Assembly (NCBI GenBank): GCA_022510685.1
Contig: JAFLTA010000002.1
Coordinates: 82,119-117,697, forward strand
Direction: 5' to 3'
From: Lachnospiraceae bacterium
Lineage (GTDB): Bacteria; Bacillota; Clostridia; Lachnospirales; Lachnospiraceae
Length of the DNA: 35,579 nucleotides
Shown here: positions 17,738 through 24,860 of the stretch, in pieces
Position numbering within the stretch: position 1 is the first letter of the stretch
How the letters are laid out: the number at the start of each line of letters is the position of its first letter
Translations under genes and position numbers: made by a program
Notes under the pieces: generated by a model
What the model saw: only the letters and a program-made list of their open reading frames with translations
Database searches by the model: none
What the model was told of the DNA's origin: nothing

Positions 17738-18226
17738 ATGAAAGCATGTGGAACTGTCCATAAATATGGAGATAATGTAGATACAGATGTAATTATACCG
17801 GCAAGATATTTAAATTCTTCCGATCCGGCGGAACTGGCAAAAAGCTGTATGGAAGATATTGATGCGGATTTTGTAAAGAGAGTAAAACCGGGAGATATCA
17901 TGGTTGCAAATAAAAATTTCGGTTGCGGTTCTTCTCGTGAACATGCACCCATTGCCATTAAGGCATCGGGAATCAGCTGTGTCATTGCAGAGACTTTTGC
18001 CAGAATTTTCTATCGCAATGCGATTAATATCGGTCTGCCGATTATCGAGTGCCCGGAAGCGGCTAAAGGGATTGATGCGGGGGACACTGTAGAAATAGAT
18101 TTTGACAGTGGTATGATATATAACAAGACGAAAGGAACCGAGTATAAGGGGCAGGCTTTTCCGCCGTTTATGCAGAAAATTATTAAGGCAGAGGGTTTGA
18201 TTAACTATATTAATGAGACAAACTAA
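17738..18226 (+). CDS. leuD: 3-isopropylmalate dehydratase small subunit
   Basis: Swivelling-domain partner of LeuC that completes the isopropylmalate isomerase active site. The 162 residues and motifs fit the short-form family: [15 protein letters not shown] near the start, [11 protein letters not shown] in the substrate loop, and [17 protein letters not shown] 17738 is supported by GGAGG at 17728-17732; the in-frame ATG 17726 overlaps that site. No terminator is obvious in the 114 bases before the next gene. Confidence 0.95.
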   Translation: MKACGTVHKYGDNVDTDVIIPARYLNSSDPAELAKSCMEDIDADFVKRVKPGDIMVANKNFGCGSSREHAPIAIKASGISCVIAETFARIFYRNAINIGLPIIECPEAAKGIDAGDTVEIDFDSGMIYNKTKGTEYKGQAFPPFMQKIIKAEGLINYINETN

Positions 18227-18340
18227 TGACACAAAAAACTTTTATATTTTTACCTGTATCCTTGGATAATGTGGAAAAATATTTTAATCTTTCATATAAA
18301 AACGAGGGATGTTTCATTAGATAAAAACGGAGGTATGGAA

Positions 18341-21300
18341 ATGAGATTACTTGGTGTTTGGAAAAACAAGGTAATTGCAGGCGCATTGTCTATGGCTATG
18401 GTGATAGGTACAATGAGCGGGGTATCCTTGTCATTTGGCGACAAGGCGGATGCCGCTGATGCAGACGTTGCAAATTTACGATTGATTTATACATCGGATG
18501 TTCATGGTCAGATAACTACTGACGATTTTGAGAATGCCAGTGTTTTGCAAAGGGGTGGATTGTCACGTGCATACACAGTTATTAAAAATGCCAAATCTGA
18601 GGTAAATGCAAGTAATTCCATGCTCTTTGATTTAGGTGATGCGTTGTATGATTATACAACAGATTATATTTATAATTCTAATAGTTCTGCCAAACAGCCT
18701 GTTTTCACGGCATTATCCAAGATAGGATATGATGCTATGGTGCTGGGAAATCATGATTTTGATATGGACTTAAATTATATTCAAACACAGTTGAAGGGTG
18801 CAGGATTGACAGGAAAGATAGTTCTTTCCAATGTGACCGATACCAATACAGGAAAGCATGTCTGGGCAGAAAATAAAATAATTACGAAAAATATTGTGAC
18901 AGAATCCGGAAAGACGATCTCGGTGAAAGTCGGTCTAATTGGTGAGACGGTGCCGAAGCTTTCTAAGAAAAGGACCAGCTATAAGGGAGTCTTGACAGGT
19001 GAGGATATTGTAAACAATGTCAAGAAAGAAGTCACGGCTTTGAAGTCTAAAGGAGCAGACATTATCGTTGTCCTGGCACACTCCGGCATAGGAGAGGAAA
19101 AGCCGGAATTAAATGCAGTCAGCGTCGGATATGCATTGACTAAAATTAGCGGTGTGGATGCTGTGTTATGCGGTCATGCTCATAGAGATTTCCCGAATCC
19201 GTCAGGTTCATCTTATGATAACCTGCCGGGAGTCAATCTGAAAACCGGTCTTACAAATGGGAAACCACTGATTCAGGTAGTAGACCGTGCCGGCAGTGTA
19301 GGTGTGGTGGATTTAAAAATCACACAATCTGGAAATAAGCCCACGATTACAGGTGCTTCTACAGATGTTCGTAAAGTAACTTCAAATATTACTGCGGATC
19401 AGACCATAAACAATTGTCTGGGAAGCTGGTCTAAAACATTTATAGCGGATTGCAGCCAGATTCTCAGTGAGGTAGACAGTTCTGCTGATTTGCAAAGCTA
19501 TTTCGGAACGATGGAAGATACAGATGCGATTCAGCTTTTGAACATGATAAAAATGAGTTATGGATTGAAATATATTAATACTACGGGTACAGCATATAAA
19601 AATTTACCGGTAGTAGCAGCGTCTACATATATCAGATATGGTTCCGGTGATGGGAATGATTATGTAGATATTCAAGATGACTTTAAAAAATCCGATATAT
19701 ATAATTTGGTAACTTATAAAACCGGCTTGTATATGTATAAGCTGACGGGAGCGCAAATTAAAGAGTGGCTGGAATGGTCAGCAAGTTGTTATGAGCAGGC
19801 GGGAAAGAATGTTCTTCGTGAAGGGGGTACGTTAGATGACACAGATGACCAGGGTTCTGATGAGGTGTCCGGAGCAGCGTTGGAAGTAAACACTAAAACG
19901 GAAACGAAAAGTGCTGCCAATCCTCTATTGAATAACGCTTTAAAAACCCTGCCGTCTTTGAGTGACATTTTTGATTATGATTCTTCTAAGCCATTTATGT
20001 TTAACATGCAGGAAGATTATATTGATGACTGGTCAAAGTTTTATATCTTTGATGGTCTGGAATATGAGATAGATACCAAGATTGCACCGCGTTATAACGA
20101 GGACGGGGATAAAATTAACGATACGAGACGAGTTGTTTCATTGACCAGAAACGGTAAAGCGGTTGCGGATAAGGATAATTTTATCGTGATGACACACGAA
20201 TTTCCTAAGAGTAACGCAATGTACGATTCTATCAATGCTACAAAAATCATGAATACGCCTACATTGACGTATATGGAGTACATCCAATCCTACATTGAGA
20301 AGATATCTATGACCGGAACGATTAAATCAATGAAGGATGATAACTGGAGAGCGATTTATTCCGAAGATTATAATTATCTCGTACAGAGTGGTGTCACTGC
20401 AGAGAGATACCTTGGGAAAAAAGATTGGCTGGTTACTTCTCTGGGACGGGGAGAGTTTGATGAGTACTATTTGGTAGACCCGGCGAAGCAGTCATGGACA
20501 GATACGACAGGTCCGTGCTTAAATGTAGTTATTCAGAATGAAAGTGAGACGAATAAGAATGTGCCGATAATTATACAGGCTACAGACCGTTCAGGAATTG
20601 CATCTATCCGTTATGCAACCGGCAAATATAATGCTGATAATACGATATGGAATACAGCAACAAAGATCAGCGGGAATGTGTTTAACTGCTCTAAAAACGG
20701 CACATATACTATTTGTGCTACGGATGGTAAGGGGAATAGAAGTGTCGCGACTGTTAAAGTGCTTAACATCAATAAGAGTATGTTATCTGCGCCGGTGGTA
20801 GACACGTTCACCAACCGGAAAAAAGCCATCACCGGTAAAGCGGAGGCTAATGCAAGGGTATATTTCAAAATTGAAGGCGGGGCAACCTATTCAACAGTAG
20901 CTACTAAAAAAGGTACATTTTCCTGTAATATTCCCGCACAGAAAGCCGGAAAACGTATCTTTGTGTACGTGGTCGACAGTAAGGGAATGACGAGTTCCCG
21001 GACAATAGTTACAGTAAAACGTACCGGACCAAATAAACCGACTTTGAACAAGGTATATACAAATAAGCTGACCGTTACCGGTAACGTAAATGATACGTAT
21101 GCGTATCCGATGGTTTTGGTGGATAACAAAACAGTTTACGTTGCCAATAAGAATGTAAAAGCATTATATCTTAAATCAGGATTTTACAGTAAGAAATACA
21201 AGGTAAAGATAGGTAATTTTCAGCAGACGAAAGCCGGGAAATTTACATTGACTTTGTCAAGTTATCTGAAAGCTAATACAAGTGTGAAGTTGAGGACAGT

Positions 21301-21985
21301 GGATTCGGTTTCCCGAGAAAGCTTGTTGAATTCTACCAAAACTGTACAGGCAAAACCGATAAAGCCTACGACGAGTGTGGTAAAAAATAACTCTAAAAAG
21401 GTGAAAGTATATACGTCTGAAATATGTACTAAAGCAGCCGTAAAGATTGGAAAGAAAACGTACACGACTAAGCAGAAGACATACAATACAAAAAAGAAGA
21501 AATATTGTTTTACGATTAAAATTCCGCGTACGGATTCTACTACCTTGATGAAGGTGTTTACGGTAAATGCAAAGGGACGTGGCAGTGCCTTGACAATATA
21601 TCCTGTTCAGAAAGTGCCTGACACTCCGAGAATTATTACTGCTGATGCTGGTAAAACAAAAGTGACGGGTACGGTAAATCTGGTAGGAGCAAAGAAGAAT
21701 AAAACACCTACGGTTTCCAACACAAAGACAAAAGTGGTGCTCAAAATGGGCGAAAAGGAATATAAGGCAAAGATTAAGAAAGATGGTACATTTTCCGTAA
21801 AGGTACCAAAGCTTAAGGCGGGAGATAAGTTTACTCTTACTGCCAGTAACCGCGCAGGAAAAAGTAAATCGCTTACTGTCAAGATTAAGAAGAAAAAGTC
21901 TGGGAAGAAGACCAATAAGACTGATGATAAGGATAGTAAGGACAAGAGCGCAGACAAAACAAACAGTAAATCTACTAAAAAATAA
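18341..21985 (+). CDS. Secreted 5'-nucleotidase-like metallophosphatase with Ig-like and lysine-rich C-terminal region
   Basis: A large exported enzyme (1214 residues) expected to release phosphate from nucleotides or related esters outside the cell. A signal peptide spans about 1-38 (cleavage likely after ADA). The metallophosphatase motifs are in order: SDVHG (Asp53, His55), LGD (98-100), GNHDFD (136-141), AHSG (His247) and GHAHRD (278-283). A 5'-nucleotidase C-terminal-type domain follows to about 690. About 790-1180 looks like several beta-rich, Ig-like modules with KxG/VTG repeats. The end is a lysine-rich tail without an LPXTG signal, so wall attachment may be by charge. The start with GGAGG at 18329-18333 favours ATG 18341; upstream in-frame ATGs (18335, 18269) lack the signal-peptide logic or spacing. 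Confidence 0.88.
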   Translation: MRLLGVWKNKVIAGALSMAMVIGTMSGVSLSFGDKADAADADVANLRLIYTSDVHGQITTDDFENASVLQRGGLSRAYTVIKNAKSEVNASNSMLFDLGDALYDYTTDYIYNSNSSAKQPVFTALSKIGYDAMVLGNHDFDMDLNYIQTQLKGAGLTGKIVLSNVTDTNTGKHVWAENKIITKNIVTESGKTISVKVGLIGETVPKLSKKRTSYKGVLTGEDIVNNVKKEVTALKSKGADIIVVLAHSGIGEEKPELNAVSVGYALTKISGVDAVLCGHAHRDFPNPSGSSYDNLPGVNLKTGLTNGKPLIQVVDRAGSVGVVDLKITQSGNKPTITGASTDVRKVTSNITADQTINNCLGSWSKTFIADCSQILSEVDSSADLQSYFGTMEDTDAIQLLNMIKMSYGLKYINTTGTAYKNLPVVAASTYIRYGSGDGNDYVDIQDDFKKSDIYNLVTYKTGLYMYKLTGAQIKEWLEWSASCYEQAGKNVLREGGTLDDTDDQGSDEVSGAALEVNTKTETKSAANPLLNNALKTLPSLSDIFDYDSSKPFMFNMQEDYIDDWSKFYIFDGLEYEIDTKIAPRYNEDGDKINDTRRVVSLTRNGKAVADKDNFIVMTHEFPKSNAMYDSINATKIMNTPTLTYMEYIQSYIEKISMTGTIKSMKDDNWRAIYSEDYNYLVQSGVTAERYLGKKDWLVTSLGRGEFDEYYLVDPAKQSWTDTTGPCLNVVIQNESETNKNVPIIIQATDRSGIASIRYATGKYNADNTIWNTATKISGNVFNCSKNGTYTICATDGKGNRSVATVKVLNINKSMLSAPVVDTFTNRKKAITGKAEANARVYFKIEGGATYSTVATKKGTFSCNIPAQKAGKRIFVYVVDSKGMTSSRTIVTVKRTGPNKPTLNKVYTNKLTVTGNVNDTYAYPMVLVDNKTVYVANKNVKALYLKSGFYSKKYKVKIGNFQQTKAGKFTLTLSSYLKANTSVKLRTVDSVSRESLLNSTKTVQAKPIKPTTSVVKNNSKKVKVYTSEICTKAAVKIGKKTYTTKQKTYNTKKKKYCFTIKIPRTDSTTLMKVFTVNAKGRGSALTIYPVQKVPDTPRIITADAGKTKVTGTVNLVGAKKNKTPTVSNTKTKVVLKMGEKEYKAKIKKDGTFSVKVPKLKAGDKFTLTASNRAGKSKSLTVKIKKKKSGKKTNKTDDKDSKDKSADKTNSKSTKK

Positions 21986-22010
21986 GAGAAAGTTATTGGC
22001 AAATTAACTG

Positions 22011-22052
22011 ACAACAAAAACCTCTTCCCAAAAGGGAAGAGGTTTTTGTTGT
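22011..22052. terminator. Strong bidirectional terminator after the nucleotidase gene
   Basis: A perfect 19-bp stem (22011-22029 with 22034-22052) closes an AAAA loop. A/T-rich tracts on both outer arms (ACAACAAAAA and TTTTTGTTGT) let it work on either strand. It lies 25 bases after the stop codon. Confidence 0.93.
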
Positions 22053-22380
22053 ATAAGAAAGTTTTTCTTGCATCACATACATACTTGGATTGGCTCTTTT
22101 TATATTTCGAGCCTTCCAAAAATATATAGTCATTTTTGTTACATTTGTATATTGAGATTCTATTTGCTGTATTATATAATCGCATTAAAAGTACATATAT
22201 CTATTGATTCTATGATTCTTTAGAGTATCTGATTATGACGGATGGTTTTGAGTACACCGAATCATTCTGTTATCTTGGCATGGTAACTTTAGTCATGCTA
22301 TCTATTGAAATTCCCTATGACAGATAAACAGGAAAATGCCGGTGTGTCCTGTATTCTTTCATGAATTCATTGTGTCGAAC
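22053..22380. other. A+T-rich gene-free stretch
   Basis: No reading frame on either strand has a plausible start, ribosome binding site and family resemblance here. No tRNA-like cloverleaf or riboswitch core was recognised. Small inverted motifs occur, such as GGTAACTT followed by scattered TATCTATTGA copies at about 22197 and 22300. I can assign no function. Confidence 0.5.
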
Positions 22381-22415
22381 AATTAGTTTGTAAACTGATA
22401 TAAACTAATTATAAA
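22381..22415 (+). promoter_or_regulatory. Palindrome overlapping the promoter of the Rpn-like gene
   Basis: AATTAGTTT (22381-22389) and AAACTAATT (22402-22410) are perfect inverted arms 12 bases apart. A candidate promoter TTGTAA (22387-22392), 17 bases, TATAAA (22410-22415) lies over the same stretch. A protein binding the palindrome would therefore block the promoter. Start of transcription would be near 22422, 44 bases before the gene. Confidence 0.5.
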
Positions 22416-22465
22416 GAAAGTATTGTGTTTTTGTTGTTATGTGTTGTATAATAGGAGGAAATATA

Positions 22466-23440
22466 ATGGGAAAAAGTGAAAATGCATTTATACCTTTTCT
22501 GAAACAGGCAAAAGAGTTTGCAGACCTGTTCAATGGTTTCATCTTCGGCGGTGCACAGGTTATCCTTCCGGAAAATCTGTCATCACTATCGGAATCCCTG
22601 CGGAGCATTCTTCGGGACAAGACAGGTGCTTTTGACACCGTTGTACGGCATCGGGACATCGGCATGATGGCGACCATCGGGACAATCCGGATTTTACTGG
22701 TGTGCGCTGTAGAGTACCAGACCTATCTGGATTATTCATTGCCCCATAGAGTCATGGAATATGAAGCAATGGAGTATCATGAGCAATTGGAGAATATTGT
22801 CAGTGAAAACAGAAGCAACCGGAAACTGCCCTCAAAGTATTTCATCAGTGGGGTGACACTGGAGGATAAGCTCATTCCGGTGATTACGATTGTTGTGTAT
22901 TCCGGGAATGAAAAGTGGGAAGGGGCACGCTGTCTGCATGATTTCCTGGAGTTGGACGGGATTCCTGAGGACGCCCTTCCATACATAGGGAACTGGCCGC
23001 TAAACATGCTTGACTTAAATGAGCCAATAGACTCTTCAAAATACCACTCAGATTTGAGGCTGTTGTTTGAACTGGCAAAACGCAGGAAGGATAAAAGAGC
23101 GATACTGGACTATATCAGGAAACACGAAGAGTTCAAAAAACTGGGAAAGCTTACCTGTTACATGCTTTCTCAATATCTAAATGTAAACATCGAACCGGAT
23201 GCTTACAAAAATACAGACAAGGGAGGAATCAATATGTGTAATGCGATTCAAGAGCTGATGGAGGATGCACGGTTGGAGGGAATGGAAGAAGGCAGGACTC
23301 TGGGAGAACATGAGCATCTAATGCGTCAAATCCAATTAAAATACGACAAAGGCAAGAACCTTAATCAGATTGCCGACGAATGTGAGACCACAGAGGAAAA
23401 CATTCTTTCTATTATGGAAGAAATGAATTTGGCGTTCTGA
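22466..23440 (+). CDS. Rpn/PD-(D/E)XK nuclease-family protein (transposase-like, solitary)
   Basis: Belongs to the Rpn group of recombination-promoting PD-(D/E)XK nucleases often annotated as putative transposases. 324 residues. The presumed catalytic core is RHRD (61-64) followed by AVEYQT (81-86), giving an Asp ... Glu-x-Gln arrangement typical of this group. The segment around LPHRVMEYEAMEY is the conserved helix. The C-terminal third is charged and helical, with MEEGRTLGEHEHL-type repeats. AGGAGG just before ATG 22466 fixes the start. No terminal inverted repeats or target duplications were seen, so it is not an intact insertion sequence. Its stop is two bases from the convergent acyltransferase stop. 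Confidence 0.8.
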   Translation: MGKSENAFIPFLKQAKEFADLFNGFIFGGAQVILPENLSSLSESLRSILRDKTGAFDTVVRHRDIGMMATIGTIRILLVCAVEYQTYLDYSLPHRVMEYEAMEYHEQLENIVSENRSNRKLPSKYFISGVTLEDKLIPVITIVVYSGNEKWEGARCLHDFLELDGIPEDALPYIGNWPLNMLDLNEPIDSSKYHSDLRLLFELAKRRKDKRAILDYIRKHEEFKKLGKLTCYMLSQYLNVNIEPDAYKNTDKGGINMCNAIQELMEDARLEGMEEGRTLGEHEHLMRQIQLKYDKGKNLNQIADECETTEENILSIMEEMNLAF

Positions 23441-23442
23441 TA

Positions 23443-24471
23443 TTAATATCTTGTGTCACTATTTTCTTTTGACTTAGGTATTCCGTTTCGCCTTATATAA
23501 TCAAAGGGCACACCGAAAATCTTTATCGAGCAGAACAACGCGATAGCGATAGTTACCGGAATTGACAACCACATATGGTAAGCCGGGCATAATTCGGCAA
23601 GTACATTGATCATATCTGCTTTGTGCACGAGGAGCATCAATACAACAAAATGCAGTGCATATATCTGTAATGAGCGGTTACCTGTCAATGTCAGTATTTT
23701 AGATTTGTTTGGTATGATGGCGATAAAGCATGCGCTGACGAGGGCTGAAACAAAATAGTAGCAGAAGCGTATCAGTCCACCGTAATCAGCATATTCTTCC
23801 CCTAGTGAACTGAAAGGATTTCTTCCCGTAAGGAGTGGACGAATCCAATATATTTCATCGCCCTGAGCGCATACAATAAGCACAGATATGACAAGTACCG
23901 CTGCTGCGCTAATGCGTATCCATATATTCAGAAATGCCTTCTCCAGACTTTCGGGCTCAAAGCAATATCCCAAATAGAAAAACGGGAAAAATACAATTGT
24001 CCGGGAGAGGGTAAGGAAATCCCCGATGGAAGGATCGTAACCTATAAAGCATGCCAGAGTGATGCTGCATATCATGACATATTTTTTGTTTACATTGCGA
24101 AGTGCTATTGTTATCAGGTAATAATAGAATAAAACAAGGCAATACCACTGCGCACCATCATCTGTAAAAAAATGTGTCGTAAATTCCTGTTTTGCTATTA
24201 TCATCGTTACGCGCCGGATAATGATGATAAAGAAATACAGTACCAGAAACGGAACGACCTTTTTATAATTCTTTTCTCTTACCGTTTTTTTACTAAACAG
24301 ACCGGAAACAAAAAGAAAAAGCGGCATATGAAAAGTAGAGATTAAAAGAAACATAATCCGTGCATCTTTGAAATCGCTGGTATACAGATTGAGGACATGT
24401 CCGAGGACTACCAAAAATATTAGAGCTCCTTTGACGTTATCCCACTTTCCTATGCGAACTGAATTACTCAT
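23443..24471 (-). CDS. Acyltransferase-3 family membrane protein
   Basis: Integral membrane O-acyltransferase of about ten helices, expected to acetylate or otherwise acylate a surface polysaccharide or related glycan. The 342-residue sequence starts with the family pattern WDNVKGALIFLVVLGHVLNLY, where His25 lies in the conserved LGH. FHMPLFLFVSGLF at 47-59 is the second landmark. AGGAGG lies just upstream of the start on this strand. It stands alone on the minus strand, convergent with the Rpn-like gene and divergent from the glycosylation genes, which suggests surface glycan modification. The acceptor is unknown. Confidence 0.88.
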   Translation of the reverse strand: MSNSVRIGKWDNVKGALIFLVVLGHVLNLYTSDFKDARIMFLLISTFHMPLFLFVSGLFSKKTVREKNYKKVVPFLVLYFFIIIIRRVTMIIAKQEFTTHFFTDDGAQWYCLVLFYYYLITIALRNVNKKYVMICSITLACFIGYDPSIGDFLTLSRTIVFFPFFYLGYCFEPESLEKAFLNIWIRISAAAVLVISVLIVCAQGDEIYWIRPLLTGRNPFSSLGEEYADYGGLIRFCYYFVSALVSACFIAIIPNKSKILTLTGNRSLQIYALHFVVLMLLVHKADMINVLAELCPAYHMWLSIPVTIAIALFCSIKIFGVPFDYIRRNGIPKSKENSDTRY

Positions 24472-24677
24472 TCTCGTCCTCCTTTGATGTATTCTGATAA
24501 ACAGTCAGTATTTAGCATGATAGCACGGTCTGTTGTAATGACTGTCTTACGTTCGACTAGTATAAAAACCTACCAAACAATAATAATACATGTATCAGTA
24601 TAAATCAAGAAAAGTTGTAAAGAATTATGTATAGTTTAAGAGTTATTTGGAGTGCTTGATACAAGGTCTGTCCGGTA

Positions 24678-24706
24678 TTGAAAAAAAAACAGACAAATGA
24701 TATAAT
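24678..24706 (+). promoter_or_regulatory. Promoter for the glycosylation/ECF gene run
   Basis: TTGAAA (24678-24683), 17 bases, TATAAT (24701-24706), with an extended -10 (TGATATAAT). The start would be near 24713, about 150 bases before the YfhO-like gene. A second extended -10 box, TGATATAAT at 24749-24757, lacks a good -35 and might be a minor start. Confidence 0.75.
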
Positions 24707-24735
24707 AAACGCGCAGTGTGCGTGTATTATATCAT
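24697..24735. repeat. 39-base near-perfect palindrome over the -10 box
   Basis: ATGATATAATA (24697-24707) is mirrored by TATTATATCAT (24725-24735). The interior also pairs (AACGC with GCGT, then GC with GT), leaving a 3-base loop and one A/G mismatch. The arm places an extended -10 hexamer on each strand. A third arm, ATGATATAATACGC, follows at 24748-24761, and ATGATATAATAAACGC recurs at 35501-35516. Confidence 0.75.
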
Positions 24736-24860
24736 GCACAGTAAAGTATGATATAATACGCTCTGTGTGATGGAATATACATACGGGGGTGTGTCGGTAG
24801 CATTTGATTACATAAGACAGATTGTAAAATTATACTCAATAAGATAGAGGGGCAGGAATA

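Larger units (their letters stand above)
24472..24860. other. Divergent intergenic region with promoters and inverted repeats
   Basis: This 389-base gap separates the minus-strand acyltransferase from the plus-strand YfhO-like gene. It contains an inverted pair ACAGTCA (24501-24507) / TGACTGT (24539-24545) on the acyltransferase side, a strong plus-strand promoter (24678-24706), and a palindrome with an extra copy of its arm (24697-24761). No coding sequence or known RNA family is seen. Confidence 0.6.

Noticed and set aside
18269-18340. 24-residue N-terminal extension of the nucleotidase
   Set aside because: The GGAGG site is just before 18341, and the signal peptide begins at 18341 (MRLLGVWKNK); the extension has no ribosome binding site.
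22466-23440. Complete insertion sequence carrying the Rpn-like gene
   Set aside because: No terminal inverted repeats or target-site duplication could be found flanking the gene; the palindrome at 22381-22410 is internal to the promoter and has no partner downstream.
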